From Nocardioides mesophilus (lineage in GTDB: Bacteria; Actinomycetota; Actinomycetes; Propionibacteriales; Nocardioidaceae): a stretch of DNA of 64,000 bases. Below are positions 1-7,604 of the stretch, in pieces. The translations under genes and the position numbers were made by a program. The notes under the pieces are model-generated. The model made no database searches and had not been told where the DNA came from. It was given only the letters and a program-made list of their open reading frames with translations. Numbering within the stretch: position 1 is the first letter of the stretch; every line of letters starts with the position of its first letter. The stretch spans positions 2,198,501 through 2,262,500 of the forward strand of contig NZ_CP060713.1 of NCBI RefSeq assembly GCF_014395785.1, read 5' to 3'.

Positions 1-31
1 GGTCGTCGGTTCGATTCCGACAGGCGGCTCC
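1..31 (+). tRNA. tRNA 3' end (partial) = left attachment site
   Basis: The window opens inside a tRNA gene. A T-arm (stem GTCGG/CCGAC with loop TTCGATT) is followed by the acceptor strand AGGCGGC and TCC. The same 31 bases recur at 39,088-39,118, which marks the two as attL and attR of an element integrated in the tRNA 3' end. The right copy extends into an anticodon loop CTCGTAA (CGT), so the gene is probably tRNA-Thr. The 5' half and anticodon of this copy lie outside the window. This copy ends CCG rather than CCA. Confidence 0.8.
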
Positions 32-100
32 GGTGAAAGCCCAGGTCAGCGGCCCCTTTTCGGCTGGTGGCCTTGGTGTTTCCAAGCCGGGGGGCCCTGG

Positions 101-121
101 GTAAGCCAATCGGTAAGCCAA
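101..121 (+). promoter_or_regulatory. Tandem integrase arm-type repeats (left end)
   Basis: Two copies of GTAAGCCAA start at 101 and 113, a 12-bp period, about 70 bp inside the left tRNA repeat and just beyond the integrase stop codon. A matching pair, GTGAGCCAA at 38,950 and 38,962, has the same spacing and orientation near the right end. Paired short direct repeats on both flanks of the core are typical arm-binding sites of tyrosine integrases. Their function here is inferred from position and symmetry. Confidence 0.6.
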
Positions 122-126
122 TGCTG

Positions 127-1264
127 TCACTGTTCGCTCCATAGGGCCGCCTCCATTCGGTCGGTCGCCACCCGATTCAGCTCGGGGTCGACGTGGGTGT
201 AGGTGTTCAAGGTGACGCCGATCTGCGAGTGACCGAGAATCTCCATCACGACGCGGGCGGGTACGCCCTGGGCGAGCAGCAGGCTGGCCGCGTGTGCCGG
301 AGGTCGTGGACGCGGATCCGGCGCAGCCCCGCTCTCTTTGTCAGACTCTGGAACGATCGGTAATCGTTGCGAGGGTGGACGGGAGTGCCCAAGCTGGTGG
401 TGAACACGAGGTCACTCTCTTGCCACAAGTCGCCAGCTGCCTCGCGCTCCTGGTGCTGGACGTTGCGACGGCGGACCAGAGAAGCGGCCAATGACGGTGG
501 CATGGGGATCACGCGGTTGGAACGGTCCGTCTTTGTTCGGACCAGCGCGAGAGTCCCATCCGGTTGGCGCTGCAGGGCGCGTTCGACGAAGAGGAGTGAG
601 TTCTCGAGATCCACGTGCTGCCATCCGAGGCCGAGGACCTCGCCTTGTCGCAGTCCTAGGGAGAGGGCGATCAACCAACGAGCCTCAAGCCGGTCGCGGC
701 TGGCCGCCTCCAGGAAGCTCCGCGCCTCCGCGACGGTGTAGGGCTTGACCGTCGCTCGGGTCAACGGTGGCGGATCGACCAGCAGGGCCGGATTGGTCGT
801 GATCAAACCCCACCGCACGGCCACGGTGAGGGCGCGTCGAAGGACGGCATGGATACGACGGACGCTCGCGGGCGCGAGGGTCTTCCCCATCTCGCGGTAG
901 AACGCCGTTACGTGCTGGGGTCGTCCAGGCGGTACTTGCCGAGCCAGGGGTTGATGTGGAGCTTCGCGAACTGCTCGTAGCTGTGCAACGTGGACGGACG
1001 GACTCGATCAGCGGCCACCTCGCGGAGGTACGTTGCCATCCACTCCTGCACCGTCGGCGAACGGTCGGGGCTGAGTTGTCCAGCCTCAGCAGCGGCGAGC
1101 AGCCGGCGTACCTCGCGCCCCACCTCAGCCTTGGTTCGACGGGTCACCTGTTTGCGCCGGCGGGTGCCTCCATGCCAGCCGAGGTCGACCGCGCCTCGCC
1201 ATCGCCCGTCTGACAACTGATAGATAGAGCCTTCTCCCTTGGCGCGTCGCTGCCGATCAGCCAT
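127..1264 (-). pseudogene. int: Tyrosine-type site-specific integrase, frameshifted
   Basis: Read from 1264 to 127 this is a full-length phage/ICE tyrosine recombinase of about 379 residues in three reading frames. The N-terminal segment (1264-908) has an AP2-like arm-binding region (GEGSIYQLSDGRWRG) and a SAM-like core-binding domain ending in a stop at 908. The frame resumes at about 905 (QHVTAFYREMGK), and a second single-base shift falls near 305, just after HDLRHT. Active-site boxes are all present across the frames: Arg in LGLRQGEVLGL, HDLRH, LGHSQ, and the nucleophile Tyr in NTYTHV. The ATG overlaps the stop of the upstream gene. It lies directly beside the tRNA repeat, as expected for the enzyme that integrated the element. 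It is inactive as read, unless the shifts are sequencing errors. Confidence 0.9.
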
Positions 1265-1574
1265 GTGACCATCCCGGCTCGTCCGGAAGCAGAGGATCCG
1301 GCACTGTTATCCAACTGAGGTCGTCCAGGTGCTGCTGGCAGACGGGGATCCGATCGCCGTCGGTGTCGGGGGCAATGGAGATGGCGTCGAGCCAGCAGCC
1401 GGGACGACAGCACCGCGGAAGCTCAATCAGCTGGACCATCCGGATGCGCCCCTCACTGGCGATGAGGGCTTCTCGCCAGTGGTCTACGCAACTCCTCCGA
1501 TGCAAGCCCTTCGCGTCGCGGATAGTGACGCGCTGAATCATCGTGCAGTCGGGGCGTTCACAGACCTGAATCAT
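1257..1574 (-). CDS. Small Cys-rich protein between xis and int
   Basis: This 105-residue protein starts at the ATG at 1574, in a 4-base ATGA overlap with the excisionase stop. Its own stop overlaps the integrase ATG. It has a CERPDC pair near the N terminus, an isolated Cys-His in RSCVDHW, and CCRPGCW plus CQQH towards the C terminus, so a zinc-binding fold is plausible. No known family was recognised. The tight overlaps on both sides put it in one translationally coupled unit with the recombination genes, so a role in integration or excision control is possible but unproven. Confidence 0.65.
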   Translation of the reverse strand: MIQVCERPDCTMIQRVTIRDAKGLHRRSCVDHWREALIASEGRIRMVQLIELPRCCRPGCWLDAISIAPDTDGDRIPVCQQHLDDLSWITVPDPLLPDEPGWSHG

Positions 1575-1756
1575 GACGCCACTAGATTCGCTCTGAGGCT
1601 CTCGACGTAGGCCGTCACGGCGGCCCGGGGGACCCGGCGGCAAGCGCCGATCTGGACCGATTCGAGCGCGCCGGCGCGCATCAGCTCGTAGACCTTCGAG
1701 CGCCCGACGTTCAGGCACTCGGCCACTTCCTCTGGCTTCAACAACATCGACTCCAC
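1571..1756 (-). CDS. xis: Excisionase-family HTH protein
   Basis: This 61-residue protein has the helix-turn-helix signature of the MerR-like excise/BldC family (KPEEVAECLNVGRSKVYELM, followed by RVPRAAVTAYVESL). Such proteins bend DNA at attachment sites and bias tyrosine integrases towards excision. It is the first gene of the xis / Cys-rich / int cluster on the minus strand. Its stop overlaps the next start by four bases. The reading frame is intact, unlike the integrase. Confidence 0.85.
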   Translation of the reverse strand: MESMLLKPEEVAECLNVGRSKVYELMRAGALESVQIGACRRVPRAAVTAYVESLRANLVAS

Positions 1757-2033
1757 TGTTTCCTCCGTTGCGAGTGCGGCTTAGCTGTCCGTGGGCGTTT
1801 TCGCTTGTCCACCCAACATCGGACCAGGCCGTGCGCTCGCTCGGCAGAGGGCTGGGGTTGCCGAGGGTTGCCGCAACGGTCGGAAGTTGTTCGCTGCACT
1901 GGCGGCGGAGTGACGCACCTATCACGCCAGGGTGCCGGCCAGCACCCGCTGAATGAGCGACGTCGCGGGTCTGGCGCAAGTGCGTGCGACGTGAACGGAG
2001 CGCCCACCAAAGACGCTTCGGAAAGTCAGGGAC

Positions 2034-2303
2034 TCAGCGGCCGAACTTCCCAGTGGTGCCCTTGGAGTACCAGCGGTCCAGCATCCGCAGCGCGTGACGG
2101 CCATAGCCAATCTCGGCCATGCACTGTTTCACGCGCTCTAGGCCGATTGACTCGTCGAGCGCGACTATGAACTTCGGCATGATCGCTTCGGTCTGGGAGT
2201 TGCGGGCCCAACCGTTGTTGCCGATGTAGTCGAGGAAATCGAGGTCTCCCAGCTGATCCTCGGTGAAGTCGAGCCACTGGAAGTTGGCAGGCTTGCGAGC
2301 CAC
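2034..2303 (-). CDS. Hypothetical protein, 89 aa
   Basis: An intact small ORF starting MARKPANFQWLDF. It is acidic and rich in aromatic residues and has no recognised domain. It begins three bases after the stop of the frameshifted gene at 2307-2563, so the two probably form one minus-strand transcript. Codon use is GC-rich like its neighbours. It is kept because of the tandem arrangement and normal amino-acid composition. Confidence 0.5.
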   Translation of the reverse strand: MARKPANFQWLDFTEDQLGDLDFLDYIGNNGWARNSQTEAIMPKFIVALDESIGLERVKQCMAEIGYGRHALRMLDRWYSKGTTGKFGR

Positions 2304-2306
2304 GGC

Positions 2307-2563
2307 CTACATGCCCTCGCGGTATCCCGGGAAGGTGTGCGTCGGCGTGCCTGTAACGGGGTTGATCCACGGATCCTTGCCATTCGCCTCGCGCAGGGTC
2401 TTCTCGACATACGCGCGGTCGTTGGTGTCCTTTGTACGAGCACCTTGAGCTCTGTCGGGCCGACGATGGCCTGACGACTGCACTTGAAGCCTGTTTCGGT
2501 CAATGCCCTCTCGGCGCTTGGGCTGCCGTGACCTACGCCGATGTGAAGCCATTCCATGTCCAT
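2307..2563 (-). pseudogene. Hypothetical protein, single frameshift
   Basis: A roughly 86-residue protein reads MDMEWLHIGVGHGS... to TELKVL in one frame (start ATG at 2563). It continues in another frame as RTKDTNDRAYVEKTLREANG and ends at 2307. One base is missing near 2440. No family was recognised. It lies directly upstream of the 89-residue gene, and the pair may be a small functional module. Whether the shift is real or a sequencing error cannot be told from the sequence. Confidence 0.5.
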
Positions 2564-2744
2564 GCGGCGCACCCTACTGGTAGGGACCGACACCTGGCCG
2601 AGTCCTGTCCAGGCCCCGTCGGAGCCAAGGAGCCCGCTGTCCTACTCCCAGCCTTTGCAGGGCCGAGCGTGCTGACGTGCCAGAGGACTGACCGACACCC
2701 CACCATCGAAATAAGCGGATGTTCCGAGGTGCACCGACAGGCGG

Positions 2745-2782
2745 CGGAATGCAGCGGCCGCGAGCCGGCAGGCTACTCGCGG
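2745..2782 (+). repeat. 38-bp direct repeat flanking an IS110 element (left copy)
   Basis: Bases 2745-2782 and 4361-4398 are identical except for one C/T difference. They sit immediately outside the two ends of the IS110-family element at 2783-4360. The repeat begins CGGAATGCAGCGG and ends GGCTACTCGCGG (GGTTACTCGCGG on the right). IS110 elements normally make no long target duplication, so this may be a duplicated or paired target. Confidence 0.8.
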
Positions 2783-4360
2783 CTACTTGAGACTTCTCCT
2801 ACGGCTGCGGCCCGGCCAGGCTGTTGTCGAGGTGCTCGGCGGGACGCTCTCTATCGCGGCTGCCCAGCCTTTGGTTGTGGCTCTTTTTCGGAATGCGTTT
2901 CCGTCGGGCACCGATGGTGAGGTCGTGGCCCAAGAGGGGATTGCCCGGCTCAAAGTAGCTCTGCCCGCCCTCGCCGACAGGTGACGCTCGAGGGCAAGGA
3001 GGCAGCAGCATGAGTGACGTGATCGTGGGGGTGGATCCCCACAAGAAGTCGGTGACCATCGAGGCCATCGACGGCCAGGGCAAGAAGTTGGCCACCGGGA
3101 GGTTCGGCACCGGGACCCGGGACTACAAGGCGATGCTCGGGTACGTGCGCCGGCAGTGGCCGCACCACCGGTGGGCCATCGAGGGCGCCCACGGCGTGGG
3201 CCGCCCGCTGGCACAACGGCTGCTCGCCGACGGCGAGAGCGTGGTCGACGTCCCCGCCAAGCTCGCCGCGCGGGTGCGGGTGTTCGACACCGGCAACGCG
3301 CGCAAGACCGACACCACCGATGCGCACGCGATCGCGGCCGTAGCACTGCGCACCCCGGACCTGCAGGTACTCAGCTTCGACGAGGAACTGGTCGCGCTGC
3401 GGTTGCTGGCCGACCGTCGTGATGAGTTGTCGGCGCGCCGGGTGCAGACCGTGAACAGGCTGCACAGACTGCTCACCGAGCTGATCCCCGGGGGCGCCGG
3501 CAAAGACCTCACCGCGACCAAGGCGAAGCGGCTGCTGGCCACGGTGAAGCCCAGATCCGTGCTGGGCAAGACGACCAGGCGGATGGCCGCCGACGAGATC
3601 GTCGACCTGGTAGCCACCGACGCCAGGCTGAAGTCCCTGACCAAGGAGCTCAAGACCGCGGTCCAGGCACGGGGTTCGCACCTGATGGACCTGCCCGGGA
3701 TCGGCCCCGCCGGCGCCGCCCGCATCCTGGCAGATGTCGGTGACGTCGCCCGGTTCCCCGACCGCAACCACTTCGCCTCCTGGACCGGCACCGCGCCGCT
3801 GGACGCCACCTCCGGTGAGCAGATCCGGCACCGGCTTTCCCGGGCCGGGAACCGACGGCTGAACCATGTCCTGCACATGGCCGCCATCGCCCAAATCCGG
3901 CTCGACACCGAAGGACGGACCTACTACCGACGCAAGCTGGGCGAGGCCAAGACCCGCAAGGAGGCCCGACGCTGCCTGAAGCGACGCCTGTCCGACATGG
4001 TCTACCGCCAGCTCGTCGCCGACGCCCAGCTCACCGAGCACGCCGCCGCGGACACCGATGAGCACGACACTGAGACGGGTCCGGGAGGGCACTCGGGGGC
4101 GTCACTCACATCCAGCGCGGCCGACCTGCACACCCCGGTCATCGGCTCTTCGGATCAGCCACAACCCGGACCCGCAGTGCCGACGCTACCCGTGCCATCG
4201 CCTCGTGCGAAGACCCGCGCGGGCTCGGCTACCCAGCCCCAGCGTCGACGCGCAGGAGCCGTCAAGATGGAGCGCCCCACCGGACGAACGATCTTGACGG
4301 CGACAAGCGCCGACGCACACTCACAGGCGCCGAGACCCCGCTCTTGACACAGAGGGGAAC
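2783..4360 (+). mobile_element. IS110-family insertion sequence (copy 1)
   Basis: Boundaries come from comparison with the two near-identical copies at 22,785 and 31,267. All share a left end with CTACTTG and GGCCCGGCCAGGCT, and a right end with TTGACACAGAGGGGA. The left non-coding end (2783-3009, about 227 bp) precedes the transposase, and the right end is short. That is the IS110-group layout, in which the bridge RNA is encoded upstream of the recombinase. The element is flanked by 38-bp direct repeats. Exact ends are uncertain by a few bases. Confidence 0.75.
3010..4347 (+). CDS. IS110-family DEDD transposase
   Basis: This 445-residue protein starts at ATG 3010, seven bases after GGAGG. 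The N-terminal RuvC-like DEDD domain shows IVGVDPHKKS (Asp), WAIEGAHGVG (Glu) and KTDTTDAHAIA (paired Asp). The C-terminal transposase_20 domain shows LMDLPGIGPAGAARIL followed by HRLSRAGNRRLNHVLH, where the catalytic Ser is expected. About 100 residues after the usual end form a Pro/Ser-rich tail of doubtful meaning, longer than in the other IS110 copies here. It catalyses RNA-guided recombination in known family members. It is related to, but clearly different from, the transposases at 23,014 and 31,496. Confidence 0.92.
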   Translation: MSDVIVGVDPHKKSVTIEAIDGQGKKLATGRFGTGTRDYKAMLGYVRRQWPHHRWAIEGAHGVGRPLAQRLLADGESVVDVPAKLAARVRVFDTGNARKTDTTDAHAIAAVALRTPDLQVLSFDEELVALRLLADRRDELSARRVQTVNRLHRLLTELIPGGAGKDLTATKAKRLLATVKPRSVLGKTTRRMAADEIVDLVATDARLKSLTKELKTAVQARGSHLMDLPGIGPAGAARILADVGDVARFPDRNHFASWTGTAPLDATSGEQIRHRLSRAGNRRLNHVLHMAAIAQIRLDTEGRTYYRRKLGEAKTRKEARRCLKRRLSDMVYRQLVADAQLTEHAAADTDEHDTETGPGGHSGASLTSSAADLHTPVIGSSDQPQPGPAVPTLPVPSPRAKTRAGSATQPQRRRAGAVKMERPTGRTILTATSADAHSQAPRPRS

Positions 4361-4398
4361 CGGAATGCAGCGGCCGCGAGCCGGCAGGTTACTCGCGG
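4361..4398 (+). repeat. 38-bp direct repeat flanking IS110 copy 1 (right copy)
   Basis: Right partner of the repeat at 2745-2782, one mismatch (T for C). It abuts the IS110 right end TTGACACAGAGGGGAACC. The following 292 bases (4399-4690) hold no gene that can be supported. Confidence 0.8.
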
Positions 4399-4690
4399 CG
4401 GGATGACTCACCCCCGGATGCCGCTTGAGCGGTTTGCCTCAGCGCGGCACGAGCGGACGGTGCCGATAGGTCTGGGCCGCATATTTATGCTGGTTCCGGG
4501 TACACGACTGAACAGCGGCGCTCATGCACTTGAGGCATGGCTGGACGCGGCGCCCATTCCTCGCGACCAGGAGAACGGGCCTCTAGCCCGTCGCTCAAGG
4601 GCTCGTGACAAGGCGGGCTGCGCGACCACTACCCGGTCCGACCCACGGACTGCATCCGCACCACTCAGCCCCCTATGAAGGAGGGACTCG

Positions 4691-5101
4691 ATGTTCGACA
4701 AGAAGACAAACATCGCAGCGCAGGAGGCCTTCGGTGAGGCCATCAACACCGGCCACGTGGACGCTTTCGACGACCTAGTCGACCCGAACAGCGTCGACCA
4801 CGACCCGGCACCGGGCCAACAGCCCGGACCGGAGGGCTACAAGAAGTTCTTCACCGAGATGCGGACCGCGTTTCCCGATCTCCACGTCGATGTCGAAACC
4901 CTGGTCGCCGACGATGACCAGGTCGCCTTCGCCTACACCCTCACCGGCACCCACCAGGGCCCGTTCCAAGGACATGAGGCCACCGGCAAGTCCGTCCAGG
5001 TCCGCGGCATGCAGATCAGCAGGTTCGCCGAGGGCAAGCTGACAGAGCGCTGGGGTAGCACCGACGAGGTCGGCATCCTCACCCAGCTCGGGCTCAACTA
5101 G
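4691..5101 (+). CDS. SnoaL-like / ester cyclase family protein
   Basis: This 136-residue single-domain protein belongs to the SnoaL-like polyketide cyclase (NTF2-like) fold. Typical features are the N-terminal helix with NTGHVDAFDDLVDPNSVDHD, the middle GYKKFFTEMRTAFPDLHVDVE, and the core GTHQGPFQGHEATGKSVQVR followed by ISRFAEGKLTERWGSTD. The start ATG follows GAAGGAGG by a few bases. Its stop is immediately followed by the GTG of the alpha/beta hydrolase, so the two are co-transcribed. Family members range from aldol cyclases to proteins of unknown function, and the substrate cannot be read here. Confidence 0.85.
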   Translation: MFDKKTNIAAQEAFGEAINTGHVDAFDDLVDPNSVDHDPAPGQQPGPEGYKKFFTEMRTAFPDLHVDVETLVADDDQVAFAYTLTGTHQGPFQGHEATGKSVQVRGMQISRFAEGKLTERWGSTDEVGILTQLGLN

Positions 5102-5883
5102 GTGACGTTGAACCACGTCCGACGAGGAAGCGGCAGCCCGCTGTTGCTCGTGCATGGACTGGGCGCCGGGTGGCAGTCCTGGTCCCCGATACTCGGGGAA
5201 CTCGCCGAGCGCCGCGAGGTGATCGCCGTCGACTTACCGGGGTTCGGCGACACGCCGCCGCTGATCGGCGAGGTCACGATTGCCACCCTGACCGACTCCG
5301 TCGCGAACTTCATTCGCGACGAAGGCCTGGACGGGGTCTCGACCGTCGGCCAGTCGATGGGCGGTCGAATAGTGCTTGAGCTCGCACGGCGGGGAGTCGG
5401 CGGCGACACGGTGGCGTTGGACCCGGGCGGCTTCTGGAGCGACCGTGAGCTCGCCGTCTTCGGCGCCACGCTCCGGCCGTCGCTCGCCCTGGTCCGAGCG
5501 CTTCGAGGAATGCTGCCCTCGCTGCTCAGCAACCCGGTGGGACGGACTCTGCTGCTGGCGCAGTTGTCCGCGCGCCCATGGGCACTCTCGCGCGAGACCG
5601 TGCTTCCGGACGTCCGCGGGCTGGCCGATTCCCCATCGAGTGGCGCTGCCCTGGACGCGCTGACCAAGGGGCCAAGCAACAGGGAGCCCCGGCTGGCACA
5701 GTCCCCGGCCATGTGACGATCGGCTGGGGTCGCCGTGACCTGGTCACCGTGCCGCGACAGGCCGCACGTGCCACGGAGCTGTACCCCGACGCGGTCCTGC
5801 ACTGGTTCGAGCGGTGCGGTCACTTCCCACAGTGGGACGCACCGCACGAAGCGACCCAACTGATCCTCAACAGCACCGATTGA
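5102..5883 (+). pseudogene. Alpha/beta hydrolase, one frameshift
   Basis: An alpha/beta hydrolase of about 260 residues begins with GTG directly after the SnoaL-like gene. It has the oxyanion motif LLVHGLGAGWQSW, the nucleophile elbow GQSMGG, and in the second frame the acid in WGRRDLVT and the catalytic His in ERCGHFPQWDAP. The frame breaks in a GGGG run near 5668: the first frame reads TKG-PSNREP to a stop at 5716, the second AKQQGAPAG to 5883. Restoring one G gives a complete enzyme. The substrate is unknown. Confidence 0.8.
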
Positions 5884-5943
5884 GGTTTGTTGCCCGCCCG
5901 TTCGCGTACATCACTATCGCCAAGCCGGCACAACTGAGACTTG

Positions 5944-5982
5944 CGCTCATCGGCAGCTCCAAGCGTCCGACAGGCGGCGGAA
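5944..5982 (+). repeat. Dispersed intergenic repeat (CGCTCATCGGCA type, with CCGACAGGCGGCGGAA)
   Basis: CGCTCATCGGCA occurs exactly at 5944, 19,285, 31,241 and 34,141, always on the plus strand and outside confident genes. Here it is followed 11 bases later by CCGACAGGCGGCGGAA, a 16-mer that also occurs at 2734-2749 and, with one change, at 7470-7485. The unit ends about 180 bp before the CHAT gene. Its nature is unknown. Confidence 0.6.
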
Positions 5983-6159
5983 AGACTCACCTCGGACAGC
6001 GCGCGACGCACGGCCATGTCCGGATGGTCGCGGACCTGCGGAACGTATCCGTCGGCAGGTGCGCTTCTTCCGCGCCCGCGAGGTTCCAACAGGCGCCCGG
6101 TCCCGGGTGTCGGTGTTGCCACGCATACTAAGAAGCCTTCGACCAGTGGGGAGGATCTC

Positions 6160-7260
6160 ATGGCCCGTAGTGACACGCTTCGCAGCGATATCGCGCGTCT
6201 GCAGGACAAGAAGGCGAGACACGCGAAGACGATTGCCGACCAGGAGAAGGTAGCGGCAGCAGCGCGCGAAGCCGCTCGGAAGAAGCGTGAGCAGGCCGCA
6301 AAGACGAAGAGCCCCAGTTCCGCACGGACATACCTTGCCGCCGCGGAGCGCGAGGAAAAGAAGGCTGCCGCCGCCGAGGACAAGATCGCGAAGGCCCGTA
6401 AGGATCAAGCCGCTGTGGACAAGGCGATCGCAACGAAGACCACTTCCCTGAAGACAGCTGAGGCGTCGGAGGCACGGACAGCAGAAGCCGCACGGAAGCG
6501 CGCCGACGCCCGACGGCGCAGCGACGAACTCTCGCACGCGCGGAGCATTGCGCAGGCCAGCACGCCAACTGCGGAGATCAGGTACGTGCATGTGCGCCCG
6601 CCCGAGCCTGAGAAGCTGCGAGTCCTCTACTTGACCGCGAACCCGCAGGCCATCGAAGAGACGGTGACCGACCCCGACGGCACTGTGCACGAATACGGGA
6701 CCTGGCTCCGCGTGGACCAGGAAGTCCGACAGGTGAAGCAGAGCATCAGGGGATCCAGGTACCGAGATCTGGTAATGATCGAACACGCTCCCGCAGCGAG
6801 GGTGGCCGATCTCATCGACGGCCTCAACGACCACAGGCCCCACATCGTGCACTTCTCCGGCCACGCAAACAGTTTCGAACTACTCATGGAGAACGAGGCC
6901 GGCGACGAGGACGGAGACGACGTGGAGTTCGCCCTGCTGGCTCGAATCCTCGCGGCTACTGACGAGGCTCCGCGACTCGTGGTCTTGAACGCCTGCGAGA
7001 GCCTCGACGGTGCCGACGACCTGCTCCGGACAGCCCCGGTGGTAATTGGGATGTCCGACAGCATTGGCGATACGGCCGCCATCGTCTTCGCGGCGACTTT
7101 CTACTCCGCGATCGCCTCAGCTCAGTCGGTTCAGTCAGCGGTTGAACAGGGGCGTGTGAAGATGGCTGCCGCGTCTCTTGGGGACTCCGAGCTTCCCGTG
7201 ATCCGCTGCCGGGACGACGTTGACCCGACAAAGGTCGTGCTCGTCACTCCGCCGTTCTGA
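6160..7260 (+). CDS. CHAT-domain (caspase-like) protease with N-terminal coiled coil
   Basis: The likely start is ATG 6160, after GGGGAGG, giving 366 residues; the frame is open further upstream but without a ribosome site. Residues 1-130 are a highly charged Ala/Lys/Glu/Arg coiled coil. After a linker, residues from about 145 form a CHAT (caspase-fold) peptidase. The catalytic His lies in [10 protein letters not shown] and the catalytic Cys in LVVLNACES, with the expected strand before each. CHAT proteases act as effectors in several antiphage systems, for example type III-E CRISPR-Cas (Craspase) and bacterial gasdermin loci. No gasdermin or Cas gene is adjacent, so this one appears to stand alone at the start of the defence-like block. 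Confidence 0.85.
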   Translation: MARSDTLRSDIARLQDKKARHAKTIADQEKVAAAAREAARKKREQAAKTKSPSSARTYLAAAEREEKKAAAAEDKIAKARKDQAAVDKAIATKTTSLKTAEASEARTAEAARKRADARRRSDELSHARSIAQASTPTAEIRYVHVRPPEPEKLRVLYLTANPQAIEETVTDPDGTVHEYGTWLRVDQEVRQVKQSIRGSRYRDLVMIEHAPAARVADLIDGLNDHRPHIVHFSGHANSFELLMENEAGDEDGDDVEFALLARILAATDEAPRLVVLNACESLDGADDLLRTAPVVIGMSDSIGDTAAIVFAATFYSAIASAQSVQSAVEQGRVKMAAASLGDSELPVIRCRDDVDPTKVVLVTPPF

Positions 7261-7604
7261 CGGTACTTGTACAGCCAACTTCGGTTCGATGACCTTGCCC
7301 ATTGCGAATCCTGACCGCGCGGCGCAACCTCGTGATGCCGATCAAGTTCTCACCGATGAGGCCTGCCCCGCACCGAACGTCGTAGACCCGGGGCATGGGG
7401 TGACGACAGCCGCGGCGCGCGACTGCACGGACGCGCGCTCACAAGCAGTTGAGTGCGTTTCGAGGGACACCGGCAGGCGGCGGAACGACGCAGGCACGCA
7501 CAGCGCCGTCCCGGGTCGCTGAGTCGAACTAAGGTCGTCGCCGTCGCGCCCCTCGTGACCTCGAGGCGTCGTACGAGGGGGTCGGTCGAATATCATCGTT
7601 CAGT
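7261..7604. other. Intergenic, no gene supported
   Basis: No ORF with a convincing start or composition is seen in these 344 bases. They hold one CCGGCAGGCGGCGGAA repeat (7470-7485). Confidence 0.6.

Noticed and set aside
2950-4092. Long minus-strand ORF opposite the IS110 transposase (similar ones opposite copies A and B)
   Set aside because: Gly/Val-rich shadow of the GC-rich transposase gene; no ribosome site or domain.
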